64,000 nt of DNA, from positions 1,984,001 through 2,048,000 of the forward strand of contig NZ_JACHMO010000001.1 of the NCBI RefSeq assembly GCF_014205015.1, read 5' to 3'. Below, piece after piece: positions 46,053 through 53,797 of the stretch. The DNA is from Saccharothrix ecbatanensis. Lineage in GTDB: Bacteria; Actinomycetota; Actinomycetes; Mycobacteriales; Pseudonocardiaceae. Under the pieces are notes generated by a model. The model saw nothing but the letters and a program-made list of their open reading frames with translations. It was not told the DNA's origin and did no database searches. How positions within the stretch are numbered: position 1 is the stretch's first letter; each line of letters starts with the position of its first letter. A program made the translations under genes and the position numbers.

Positions 46053-47200
46053 GCCAACTCGTGGGCACTGGCCCGGTCGCCGAGGTGTACGCCGTCGAGG
46101 GAATGGCGTTGAAGGTGTTCCCCGGCAAGTTCGACCGGCGCACGCTCTCGACGATCGAGCGGGAACGGGCCAAGCTCGCCGAGCTGGCCGTACCCGTGCT
46201 GCCGCTGGACGGCGTGGAGTTGGTCGACGGCAGCAAGCACGCCTTCCGGATGGAGCTGTGCGCCGACTCGCTGGCGAGCCGCGTGCGCAGGGAGGGGCCG
46301 CTGCCGTCGGAGGAAGTGGCCGCCCTGTGCGGGTCCCTGTCACGAGCACTGGCCGCCGCGCACGCGCTCGGCGTGCTGCACGGCGGGATCACCCCGGCCA
46401 ACGTGCTGTTCCGCGCGAACGGCGAGGCCGTGCTGGCGGACTTCGGTGTCGTCCAGCGGCAGGAGTTCCGGCGCGATCCGCTGGCCGGTATCGAGTGGGT
46501 GTCACCGGAGACGCTGCGCACCGGCGTGGTCGAAGCGGCGACCGACGTGTACGGGCTCGGCGCGGTGCTGCACTTCGCGTTGACCGGGAAGTCGCCGCAC
46601 CCGAGTCGGATCGGGGAGCTGACCGGCGAGCGGATCCTGCGCGTGCTCGGCGATCCGGTGCCCGCCGTCAGCAGGCCCGACGTCCCCATCGCGCTTTCCA
46701 CCATCATCGGCCGGATGCTGGCGCCCGATCCGGCGCGGCGTACGGCGCCGGTGACGGCCGACGTGCCCGAGACGCCGCCGGACAAGCCTGCGCGACGTCG
46801 TTGGTACGCGGCCTTGTCGGTGGTGGCGGTGCCGGCCGTCGTGCTGGCGGTCGTGCTGTGGCCGCGCGCCACGCCGCAGCCGCCGGCGACGAACTCCCCG
46901 CCGCCGCCGATCACGGCCGCGGAGGAAACGGTGGTGGAGTTGAACGAGCCGACCGACCTGGGCGACAAGGTCGCGCTCAGTTGGAGTTCGACGGACGACC
47001 GGCTGTACTTCGCGGTCCGCGTCTGGCTGGAAGGCGAGCCGGGCCGGACGGTTCCCGTGGGGTTCGGCAACACCAAGACGGTGGACGTCGATCCCGATCC
47101 GGCCCGCAAGTACTGCTTCCTGGTGCGCGGCACCAACGGCGGGGAAGAGATCTTCGAGAGTCAGACCGAGGGCCTGCGTGGGGCGGTCTGCCACAGGTGA
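46049..47200 (+). CDS. Ser/Thr pseudokinase with membrane segment and extracellular domain
   Basis: About 383 residues. Kinase-like fold 1-240 with VAEVYAVEGMALKVF (K22 kept), LHGGITPANVLF at the catalytic loop and LADFGVVQ (D131 kept). The catalytic HRD is HGG, so the base Asp is Gly113, and the Gly-rich loop is short. After a Pro/Arg linker comes a membrane helix (ALSVVAVPAVVLAVVLWP) and an FN3-like extracellular domain ending in a Cys pair (YCFLV, AVCHR). It probably serves as a docking or allosteric partner of the active kinase at the head of the operon. Start overlaps the previous stop (ATGA). Confidence 0.87.
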   Translation: MSQLVGTGPVAEVYAVEGMALKVFPGKFDRRTLSTIERERAKLAELAVPVLPLDGVELVDGSKHAFRMELCADSLASRVRREGPLPSEEVAALCGSLSRALAAAHALGVLHGGITPANVLFRANGEAVLADFGVVQRQEFRRDPLAGIEWVSPETLRTGVVEAATDVYGLGAVLHFALTGKSPHPSRIGELTGERILRVLGDPVPAVSRPDVPIALSTIIGRMLAPDPARRTAPVTADVPETPPDKPARRRWYAALSVVAVPAVVLAVVLWPRATPQPPATNSPPPPITAAEETVVELNEPTDLGDKVALSWSSTDDRLYFAVRVWLEGEPGRTVPVGFGNTKTVDVDPDPARKYCFLVRGTNGGEEIFESQTEGLRGAVCHR

Positions 47201-47212
47201 GGAGGTCGGGGA

Positions 47213-48010
47213 GTGGAGCCGAAAGTGGAGTACTCGGGCGGACTCTTGCTGCCCAGGGGACACAACAGCCTGACTCACGGCGTCACGCGCGCCGTGCCGG
47301 GGTCCGTGCACGCGCTCGCCCTCGGCGGCGGGTACGCGGTGGGTCCGCGCGACGGCCGGACCGTCTACTTCGGACGGAACCGCCCGCTGGTGCACGTCTG
47401 CCTGGGTGAGGACGACCAGCAGGTCAGCCGCAGGCACGGCGAGCTGACCCACCACAAGGGACGGTGGTGGCTGCGCAACACGGGACGCAGGCCGATCCGC
47501 ATGCCCGGCTCGCAGTGGCTTTTCGCAGACGAGGGCGCGATTCCGCTGGTCGAGGGGTACACGCCGGTGCACGTGCCCGGCTCGCGCGACCGGGAACACC
47601 TGCTGGAGATCTACGTCACCGGCGCCGACGGCGACCAGCCCCGGTCCCGCCACAACGCCGACACCGACCCGCCCCGGCCGTACGCGCTCACCCCGGACGA
47701 GAAGGTGATGCTCGTCGCCCTCGGCCGGAACTACCTGCTGCGCGAGCCCAACCCCAAACCGCTGACGTGGAAGGAAGCCGCGCTCCGGCTCGCCGAGCTC
47801 CAACCTGAGGCGGGGTGGACCGCGAAGAAGCTCGAACGCCGGGTCAGCGTCGTGCGCGACCGCCTGTCCCGCCGAGGGGTGCACGGCCTGACCCGCGAAG
47901 AGGTCGGCGAACCCGTCGGCAATGCACTGAACGACAACCTGCTCCGGGAACTCGTGCGATCGACCGCGCTCACGCCGAAGGACCTGGAGCTGCTGGACTG
48001 GGGGGCGTGA
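47213..48010 (+). CDS. FHA-domain protein with C-terminal winged-helix-like region
   Basis: About 265 residues. The FHA core has YFGRNRPLVHVCLGEDDQQVSRRHGELTHHKGRWWLRNTG with the phosphothreonine-binding GR, SRRH and N motifs. The C-terminal half (YALTPDEKVMLVALGRNYLL, TWKEAALRLAEL, TAKKLERRVSVVRDRLSRRG) looks like a helix-turn-helix. It should bind Thr-phosphorylated proteins made by the operon's kinase and might pass the signal to DNA. The GTG at 47213 follows GAGGAGG. It converges with the HNH gene, overlapping by 41 bases. Confidence 0.88.
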   Translation: MEPKVEYSGGLLLPRGHNSLTHGVTRAVPGSVHALALGGGYAVGPRDGRTVYFGRNRPLVHVCLGEDDQQVSRRHGELTHHKGRWWLRNTGRRPIRMPGSQWLFADEGAIPLVEGYTPVHVPGSRDREHLLEIYVTGADGDQPRSRHNADTDPPRPYALTPDEKVMLVALGRNYLLREPNPKPLTWKEAALRLAELQPEAGWTAKKLERRVSVVRDRLSRRGVHGLTREEVGEPVGNALNDNLLRELVRSTALTPKDLELLDWGA

Positions 48011-48362
48011 CGCGGGACTCCTCATCGGCGACCAGCGTCGCTCCGATCTCGGCGTGGCGGAGGAGGAACGCGCCCTCGTCGAGCTTCTTCCGCCGGAGCC
48101 ACGCGGTCACTTCGGTGTTGCACTTGCTGGCGTTGCACGAACGACACGCGGGGACCACGTTGTCCAACGTGTAGCGGCCCCCACGAGAGATCGCGAGCAC
48201 GCAGTCCCGCTGCAACGGCCCGTCGTTCGCACCGCAGTAGGCACAACCGCCCCACGCCGCTTGAAGCGCTTGCCACTGCACGTCGTCCAGGTCGTGCTCG
48301 ACCCGGCCCATCCGACGCTTCCGGCGGCGCGCGGCTCGAACCCGGCGGCTCACGTTCACCAT
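47970..48362 (-). CDS. HNH-type endonuclease-like protein
   Basis: About 130 residues. Zinc knuckles CAYCG and CRSC frame the beta-beta-alpha metal motif LQRDCVLAISRGGRYTLDNVVPACRSCNASK. In most relatives the first part reads D/E-H-V; here the His position is Cys (RDCV), so the general base may be missing. The gene is short and Arg-rich at the start (RRVRAARRRKRRMGR). It could nick DNA in phage or restriction contexts, or be a degenerate relict. It overlaps the FHA gene end. Confidence 0.8.
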   Translation of the reverse strand: MVNVSRRVRAARRRKRRMGRVEHDLDDVQWQALQAAWGGCAYCGANDGPLQRDCVLAISRGGRYTLDNVVPACRSCNASKCNTEVTAWLRRKKLDEGAFLLRHAEIGATLVADEESRVTPPSPAAPGPSA

Positions 48363-48411
48363 CGCGCGACTATACGACGTTCGCTATTGCGTCACCGTTC
48401 GACATCGAGTG

Positions 48412-48421
48412 AGTTGCAACT
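48412..48421. promoter_or_regulatory. Palindromic element upstream of the VOC gene
   Basis: AGTTGCAACT is a perfect ten-base palindrome. GGTTGCATC follows within six bases and GGTTGCGATC about 35 bases further on, giving three related TTGCA-type elements in 60 bases. They sit in the promoter region of the VOC gene and look like repeated binding sites of one regulator not encoded nearby. Confidence 0.4.
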
Positions 48422-48501
48422 AGTAGGTTGCATCACGAACGGTCCACATGCAATCATCTGGTTGCGATCGAGGTCGGCACACACAACCGAGGAGATTCGA
48501 C

Positions 48502-48843
48502 ATGACGACGCTGAAGCCCGGGAGCATGCTGCTCGGCACGACCCGTCCCGCCGAGATGCGGGCCTGGTACATCAAGGCGCTGGCACCGGAGTTCACCGGC
48601 GACGGCCCGATCGACCTCGGCGGGTTCCTGCTGGTCATCGACGGGCGCGACGACGTCGACGTGAAGAACGGCGAACCGGGTCGCGTGATCCTCAACTTCC
48701 ACGTCGACGGCTTCGACGCTGCGGAGGCCCAGCTGAACGCGGCCGGTGTGGAGTGGATCTCGGTCGAGGACCGGGAGAAGGGCAAGTTCGGCACGTTCGC
48801 CGATCCGGACGGGAACTACCTCCAGATCATCGAGTGGAAGTAG
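48502..48843 (+). CDS. VOC-superfamily (glyoxalase/dioxygenase fold) protein
   Basis: About 113 residues, a single compact VOC module: SMLLGTTRPAEMRAWYIKALAP, DLGGFLLVIDGRDDV, VILNFHVDGFDAAEAQLNAAGVEW and the ending FADPDGNYLQIIEWK. The N-terminal His of metal sites is not obvious; the C-terminal Glu is present. It could bind a small molecule or antibiotic or have glyoxalase-like activity. The ATG at 48502 follows GAGGAG. Repeated TTGCA-type elements lie upstream. Confidence 0.85.
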   Translation: MTTLKPGSMLLGTTRPAEMRAWYIKALAPEFTGDGPIDLGGFLLVIDGRDDVDVKNGEPGRVILNFHVDGFDAAEAQLNAAGVEWISVEDREKGKFGTFADPDGNYLQIIEWK

Positions 48844-48948
48844 GGACGTCCGAGGCCGGGGGGTCCTCGGGTGCCCGGTCGGTGCCTCACGCCGATCGGG
48901 CGCCGTGGCCACGACAGTCCCTGCGCACGTCCATCTACTGTGGACGGC

Positions 48949-49410
48949 GTGACGAGCATCCAGGAACGCCTCTACCCCGACTTGCCGTGCTTCGGCTGTG
49001 GACACGGCAACCCGAAGGGCTTGCGGCTGCGCAGCTACCCCGGTGACGACGGCGCGGTCACCGCCGAGTTCACCCCGTGGCCCGAACACGACAACGGCCT
49101 GGGCTTCCTCAACGGCGGCATCATCTGCACCATCCTGGACTGCCACAGCGCCGCAGCCGTGGTCCTGGAGGCCGAGCACCGCGACTGGCCGCCCCTCCCC
49201 GGGGCGGCGCTTCCGTACGTGACGGCCGGGTTGGACGTGAGGTACCTGCGCCCTTCGCCACTGTCGGAGTCGGTCGAACTACGGGCGGTAGTGCGTGAGG
49301 CGTCCGAAGCGCAGATGACAGTGGACGTCTCCCTGATCTGGGACGGCAAACCCCGTGCTGAAGCGACCGCCCTGTGGAAGCGCTGGCGCCCCCGGCCCGC
49401 AGCGAGCTGA
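48949..49410 (+). CDS. Hotdog-fold (PaaI-type) thioesterase
   Basis: About 153 residues. It begins with a C-F-G-C-G-x-x-N-P-x-G-L motif typical of a subgroup of PaaI-like thioesterases, followed by FTPWPEHDNGLGFLNGGIICTILDCHSAAAVV (hotdog helix, with Asn-Gly-Gly where many have HGG) and VTAGLDVRYLRPSPLSESVELRAVV. Likely acyl-CoA thioesterase acting on a small or aromatic acyl group. GTG at 48949; no strong neighbours. Confidence 0.83.
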   Translation: MTSIQERLYPDLPCFGCGHGNPKGLRLRSYPGDDGAVTAEFTPWPEHDNGLGFLNGGIICTILDCHSAAAVVLEAEHRDWPPLPGAALPYVTAGLDVRYLRPSPLSESVELRAVVREASEAQMTVDVSLIWDGKPRAEATALWKRWRPRPAAS

Positions 49411-49497
49411 ACTCCGCCTCCGTTACGCAGCTACGATCTGACGAAATTCGGCTCTCCTCGCTGACCGGCGCGGGCCACGACCATCGCGGGGGATCGG

Positions 49498-49956
49498 ATG
49501 AGGCGGTTTCGGGGCGTGGGCATCGCCCTGGTGGTCGTTGCGTTGTATATGGCGGGCTTCCTGGTCTACGCGCAGCACGATCGGCCGGAGTTCATCCAGG
49601 ACCGCATCGTCGTTGAGGCGGCGGAGCGCGCCTGCGCTGCCATGACCCGTGAGGTGGGTGCGGTGGTCGGGGAGCCCGTGCAGGCCATCCGGGCTCGCAA
49701 CGACGCCGTCATCGCGATGATCGACACCGTGCGGGCGGTGGGGGAAGACCGGATCGAGGACGACCGCCCCACGGCCGCGTGGCTCGACGACTGGCGCATG
49801 CTCGTGGACGCGCGGGCCCGGTACGCCGACGACCTCGCCGCCGGGCGGGATCCCGAGTGGGCCGTGCCGGTGGTGGACGAGCGTCCGATCACCGAACGCA
49901 TGATCGCGGTCGAGCTGGACTGCGCCGTGCCGCCGGAGGTCGCCGAAGGCCGCTGA
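49498..49956 (+). CDS. Single-membrane-anchor protein of unknown function
   Basis: About 152 residues. N-terminal anchor MRRFRGVGIALVVVALYMAGFLVYAQHD, then an acidic, helical extracytoplasmic domain (ERACAAMTREVGAVVGEPVQAIRARNDAVIAM, RMLVDARARYADDLAAGRDPEW) with Cys near each end (ERAC, LDCAVPP) that could pair. No family recognised. ATG at 49498 after GGGGGATC. Confidence 0.65.
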   Translation: MRRFRGVGIALVVVALYMAGFLVYAQHDRPEFIQDRIVVEAAERACAAMTREVGAVVGEPVQAIRARNDAVIAMIDTVRAVGEDRIEDDRPTAAWLDDWRMLVDARARYADDLAAGRDPEWAVPVVDERPITERMIAVELDCAVPPEVAEGR

Positions 49957-50134
49957 GGTCCCCGACCAAGAGCCGTCCTCCAGCACGGTTCTCGACGCGG
50001 AACGGCAGGCCGGGGGCATCGGTGATCCGGTGGGGCGTACGGTGAATCACCTGGGGTGTCAGGAACACCGCGAAGGCGACCGGATGTCAGCGCTTCACCG
50101 GTACCTGCCGCGGTGGCTGTCGTGCGGGGGACAC

Positions 50135-50740
50135 GTGAGCATCGAATTCATGCTGACCACGTTGATCGTGGTCATCACGCCGGGTACAGGTGTGCTGTAC
50201 ACCATGGCCGCCGGGTTGTCGCGCGGGACGCGGGCCAGTTTCGTCGCCGCGGTCGGCTGCACGCTCGGCATCGTGCCCCACATGGCCGCCGCGATCACCG
50301 GCTTGGCGGCCGTGCTGCAAGCCAGCCCGACGGCGTTCCAGGTGCTGAAGTACCTGGGCGTCGGCTACCTGCTGTACATGGCCTGGGCGGCGATCCGGGA
50401 CAAGGACGCGCTGACCGTCGCGGAGGACACCGAGCCACGGTCGGCGGGGCGGGTGATCCTGTCCGGCATCCTGATCAACATCCTGAACCCGAAGCTGACC
50501 ATCTTCTTCTTCGCCTTCCTGCCCCAGTTCGTCTCCCAGACCGACCCGAACGCGTTCGTGCGCATGATCGCGCTCAGCGGTGTCTTCATGCTGGCGACCC
50601 TGGTCGTGTTCATCGGCTACGGGCAGTTCGCGGTGATGATCCGCAAGCACGTCATCGCCCGGCCGAACGTCCTCACGTGGATCCGCCGGGCGTTCGGCGT
50701 CGCGTTCGTCGGCTTGGCGGCCCGGTTGGCATTCGAATGA
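50135..50740 (+). CDS. LysE-family amino-acid exporter
   Basis: About 201 residues. Six membrane helices; signature near the start FMLTTLIVVITPGTGVLYTMAAGLSRGTRASFVAAVGCTLGI, then LKYLGVGYLLYMAWAAIRD and ILINILNPKLTIFFFAFLPQF. It should export an amino acid or similar small metabolite (RhtB-like). The GTG at 50135 is chosen because it gives the normal length; upstream in-frame starts would add an atypical hydrophilic leader. The B3/B4 gene follows after 40 bases and may be co-transcribed. Confidence 0.9.
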   Translation: MSIEFMLTTLIVVITPGTGVLYTMAAGLSRGTRASFVAAVGCTLGIVPHMAAAITGLAAVLQASPTAFQVLKYLGVGYLLYMAWAAIRDKDALTVAEDTEPRSAGRVILSGILINILNPKLTIFFFAFLPQFVSQTDPNAFVRMIALSGVFMLATLVVFIGYGQFAVMIRKHVIARPNVLTWIRRAFGVAFVGLAARLAFE

Positions 50741-50780
50741 CGTCCCGCCGGCGGCGGTATCGCTGATCGATGAGGAGACC

Positions 50781-51473
50781 ATGTACTTCGAGCACTCCAC
50801 GGACGTGTGGGCGGAGTTCCCCGAGCTGGTGGCGGGCGTGCTGTCCGCCGGCGGCGTCGACGCGTCCGCTTCCGTCGCGGACCGGGTGAAGCCGTACTAC
50901 GACATCGCGGCCGACCGGCTCGGGACCGGTTCGGAGAGCGAGCTGCCGGAGATCCAGGCGTGGCGGCGGGTGTTCTCCCGGATGGGCCTGAAGCCGACGC
51001 AGTACCGGTGCGCGTCCGAGTCGTTGCTGCGGCGCTTCCGCAAGGAGCGGTCGCTGCCGGAGATCCACCCCCTGATCGACATCTGCAACGCGATCTCGGT
51101 GGCGTTCGCGATCCCGATCGCGGTGTTCGACACCGACCAGGTGGCCGGCCACATCCAGGTCCGGCACGCTTTGGGCGACGAGACCTACGAGACGTTCGCC
51201 GGGCAGATCGAGCACCCGGAGCCGCGCGAGGTCGTCTTCGCGGACGCGTCGAACCAGGCGCACGCCCGCCGGTGGACCAATCGGCAGGCGCGCACGTCGG
51301 CGGCCCGGTCCACGACGAGTTCGGTGCTGATCGTCGCCGAGGCGCTGCACCCGTCGGCCGCGGCGGACGTGCCGCGGCTGATCGAGGCCGTCTCCGGCGA
51401 ACTGGCCGCGATCTGGGGCGCGCACGCGACGACCGCCGTGCTGACCGAGTCGTCGCCCCGGTTCGAGATCTGA
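50781..51473 (+). CDS. B3/B4 domain protein (PheT-like tRNA-editing fold)
   Basis: About 230 residues. Stand-alone B3/B4 domain as in the phenylalanyl-tRNA synthetase beta subunit: EIQAWRRVFSRMGLKPTQYRCASESLLRRFRKERSLPEIHPLIDICNAISVAFAIPIAVFD. Such proteins are proposed to edit mischarged tRNA or a free amino-acid adduct. The LysE exporter just upstream suggests a link to handling of a non-standard amino acid. Possible RBS GAGGAG before the ATG at 50781. Confidence 0.87.
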   Translation: MYFEHSTDVWAEFPELVAGVLSAGGVDASASVADRVKPYYDIAADRLGTGSESELPEIQAWRRVFSRMGLKPTQYRCASESLLRRFRKERSLPEIHPLIDICNAISVAFAIPIAVFDTDQVAGHIQVRHALGDETYETFAGQIEHPEPREVVFADASNQAHARRWTNRQARTSAARSTTSSVLIVAEALHPSAAADVPRLIEAVSGELAAIWGAHATTAVLTESSPRFEI

Positions 51474-51546
51474 CTCACCTCCGCCGAGGTCTTGCCGAAC
51501 GCCTCATATGCTGGGTGAGACGTTCCAGGCGGGGGAGGCAGCGGCA

Positions 51547-52308
51547 GTGCGATACGTGGCCATCGGTGACAGCTTTACCGAAGGGCTCGGCGACGAGCGC
51601 CCGGACGGCTCGCTCCGGGGTTGGGCCGACCTGGTGGCGGAAGGGCTCGCCGTCGCCCTCGGGGAGGCGGTCCACTACGCCAACCTGGCCATCCGGGGCC
51701 GCCTGCTCGAACCGATCGCCACCGCCCAACTGGACGCGGCACTGGCCCTGTCTCCGGCGCCCACGCTGCTCACCCTCAACGGTGGCGGCAACGACATGAT
51801 GAGGGCCGGGGTCGACCTGACCCGACTCGTGGACCTGACCGAACGGGCGTTCCGGCGCTGTGCGTCGGCCGGCGTGCGGTTGGTGCTGCTCAGCGGGGCC
51901 GACCCGTCGCAGCGGCTGCCGTTGGGTCGCACGGTCCACCGCCGCGGCGTGGTGCTGACCGCGGCGATCGCCGAGTTGGCCGCCCGGCACGACGTCCTGT
52001 TCGTGGACGCGTTCAACGACGTCGAGGTCCGCCGGGCCGAGTACTGGTCGCCGGACCGGCTGCACCTCAACGCGGCCGGCCACCAGCGGGTCGCGTCCCT
52101 GGTCCTGATGGCCCTCGGGCACACCACCGAGGCGCACGCCGTCGACCCGGGCCCCGCCGCCCGCCGCAGCCTGCGCGTCGAGACCCGCTACTACCGCGAA
52201 CACGTGCTGCCCTGGCTGAGCCGCCGGATCCGGCGCATCTCGTCTGGTGACGGCGTGACCGGCAAGCACCCCGACTGGGTCTCGATCGAGGCCAAGCCGC
52301 GCGTCTGA
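51547..52308 (+). CDS. SGNH/GDSL-family hydrolase
   Basis: About 253 residues. Block I GDSFTEGLGDERPDGSLRGWADLVAE (catalytic Ser), block II NLAIRGRLL, block III TLLTLNGGGNDMMR (oxyanion Asn), block V SPDRLHLNAAGHQRVA (Asp-x-x-His). A complete active site; no signal peptide, so an intracellular esterase. The GTG at 51547 begins RYVAIGDSF, matching the family, and has GGAGG upstream. Confidence 0.9.
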   Translation: MRYVAIGDSFTEGLGDERPDGSLRGWADLVAEGLAVALGEAVHYANLAIRGRLLEPIATAQLDAALALSPAPTLLTLNGGGNDMMRAGVDLTRLVDLTERAFRRCASAGVRLVLLSGADPSQRLPLGRTVHRRGVVLTAAIAELAARHDVLFVDAFNDVEVRRAEYWSPDRLHLNAAGHQRVASLVLMALGHTTEAHAVDPGPAARRSLRVETRYYREHVLPWLSRRIRRISSGDGVTGKHPDWVSIEAKPRV

Positions 52309-52341
52309 GGCCTCCGCGGCCCAGGACCGGCCACTCGCCGT

Positions 52342-53061
52342 TCAGTCGGCCACGCCTCGCTCTGGCGCGGGGGTGGAAGCCAGCCGCGTGAGCAGTTCGG
52401 TCAGCAGCAGTCGCTCGCCCGGTGACAGGGGCGGGTCGCGGTGGGTGCTCAGGGTTGCCAGCAGCGCCCGTGCCCGGTCGGGCAGCGCCTCTGTCCGTTG
52501 TCCGGCCGGCTGCTCCTGCTTGACGACGGCGGCGAACACGGCATCGCGGACTCGACGGGACAGGTCGGCGTGGGCCGGGGCGTCCGGGTCGGCGACGAGT
52601 GTCAACGCCGTGCCGACGCACGCGGAGTGGATGGTGGGCACGGCCTCCTCGGGCGTGACGAGCAGTCGGCCCTGTTCGGCGAGGCGGACCAGGATGCCGT
52701 GCAGCATCCGCAACCCCTCCCGTGCCGCGGGGTGCTCGTGCGAGTTGGTGCCGCCGTACATGAGCACGTAGAACACGGGGTGCGTGAGGCCGAACCGGAT
52801 GTGGCCGTCCCACCCGGCTTCGAGGTCGTCGAGCGGGTCCTCAGACGGCTCGCGGCTGCTCTTCTCGGCCAGGTAGCGCGCGAAGCCTTCGGACGCGACC
52901 GATTCGAGCAGCCCTCGTTTGTCCCCGAAGTGGTGGTACAGCGTCGGTGCGGTGATCCCGGCGGCCTGGCACACGTCGCGGACGGACACCGAGTCCACGC
53001 CGGTGTCCCGGAGGAGGTCCGCCGTCACGTCGAGGATGTGCTGCCGCGTCGATCTCGCCAT
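52342..53061 (-). CDS. TetR-family repressor
   Basis: About 239 residues. DNA-binding part STRQHILDVTADLLRDTGVDSVSVRDVCQAAGITAPTLYHHFGDKRGLLESV; ligand domain with LTHPVFYVLMYGG and a WHG-type C-terminus (TIHSACVGTALTLV). ATG at 53061. Divergent from the molybdenum hydroxylase operon, with a perfect inverted repeat directly at its start codon, so it probably represses itself and that operon until an aldehyde or purine-like ligand binds. Confidence 0.92.
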   Translation of the reverse strand: MARSTRQHILDVTADLLRDTGVDSVSVRDVCQAAGITAPTLYHHFGDKRGLLESVASEGFARYLAEKSSREPSEDPLDDLEAGWDGHIRFGLTHPVFYVLMYGGTNSHEHPAAREGLRMLHGILVRLAEQGRLLVTPEEAVPTIHSACVGTALTLVADPDAPAHADLSRRVRDAVFAAVVKQEQPAGQRTEALPDRARALLATLSTHRDPPLSPGERLLLTELLTRLASTPAPERGVAD

Positions 53062-53097
53062 GTAACGATGATATACCCCAGGGCTTGCCATCGTTAC
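53062..53097. promoter_or_regulatory. Inverted repeat operator between TetR and molybdenum hydroxylase genes
   Basis: GTAACGATG (53062-53070) and CATCGTTAC (53089-53097) are perfect nine-base inverted arms, 18 bases apart and touching the TetR start codon. A second pair, ATATACC near 53071 and GGTATAC near 53106, overlaps it. This is the expected place for the TetR protein to act. Confidence 0.65.
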
Positions 53098-53170
53098 GCC
53101 AGCGCGGTATACCTGACTCAGTTACAGGCGGAGCTATAGCGCCGTTAGGTTCCGAGTCGAGGAGGATGCG

Positions 53171-53797
53171 GTGCCGGAGTCATCTCGCCCCGCGCGGACC
53201 CACACGCGTCGAACGGTGTTGAAGTCGAGCGCGGTCGTCGCGGCGGGCACCGCGTTGCCGCCGGCCGTGGCGCGCGCCGAACCTGCCGGTCCCAGCGCGA
53301 TCGGCCTCAGCGCGATCGCTCCCGGTGAGAGCGCGGAGATCGCCCTGTCGGTCAACGGCCGCGCACAGGTCCTGACGGTGGAGCCGAGAGTGACGCTGCT
53401 GGACGCGTTACGCGAGCGGTTGGGGCTGACCGGGACGAAGAAGGGGTGCGACCGGGGGGAGTGCGGCGCCTGCACGGTCCTGGTCGACGGGGAGCGGGTC
53501 AAGTCGTGCCTGACCCTCGCGGTCATGAGGCAGGGCAGCGACATCACCACGATCGAGGGGTTGGCCGACGGGGATCGGCTGCACCCGGTGCAGGAGGCGT
53601 TCATCCGGCACGACGCCTTCCAGTGCGGTGCGTGCACGTCCGGGCAGGTCATGTCCGCCGTCGCGTGCATCCGGGAGGGGCACACCGGGTCGGAGGCGGA
53701 GATCCGCGAGTGGATGAGCGGCAACCTGTGCCGCTGCGCCTGCTACCAGAACATCGTGGCGGCGGTCGCCGACGCGGCCCGGGAGGTGCGCCGGTGA
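53171..53797 (+). CDS. Molybdenum hydroxylase, [2Fe-2S] subunit with Tat signal
   Basis: About 208 residues. A Tat signal (RTHTRRTVLKSSAVVAAGTALPPAVARA) precedes a ferredoxin domain with CDRGECGACTVLVDGERVKSC (cluster 1) and a helical domain with CGACTSGQ and CRCACY (cluster 2). It is like the small subunit of PaoABC-type periplasmic aldehyde oxidoreductases. GTG at 53171. It would pass electrons from the molybdenum site to FAD. Its stop overlaps the FAD-subunit start (GTGA). Confidence 0.92.
   Translation: MPESSRPARTHTRRTVLKSSAVVAAGTALPPAVARAEPAGPSAIGLSAIAPGESAEIALSVNGRAQVLTVEPRVTLLDALRERLGLTGTKKGCDRGECGACTVLVDGERVKSCLTLAVMRQGSDITTIEGLADGDRLHPVQEAFIRHDAFQCGACTSGQVMSAVACIREGHTGSEAEIREWMSGNLCRCACYQNIVAAVADAAREVRR

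Noticed and set aside
43662..46349. Long minus-strand frame across the DUF58 and transglutaminase-like genes
   Set aside because: Low-complexity Arg/His/Gln-rich translation, no start signal; the plus-strand genes have clear motifs and coupled starts.
48850..48870. Hairpin CCGAGG...CCTCGG after the VOC gene
   Set aside because: The stem is only six bases; too weak to call a terminator in such GC-rich DNA.
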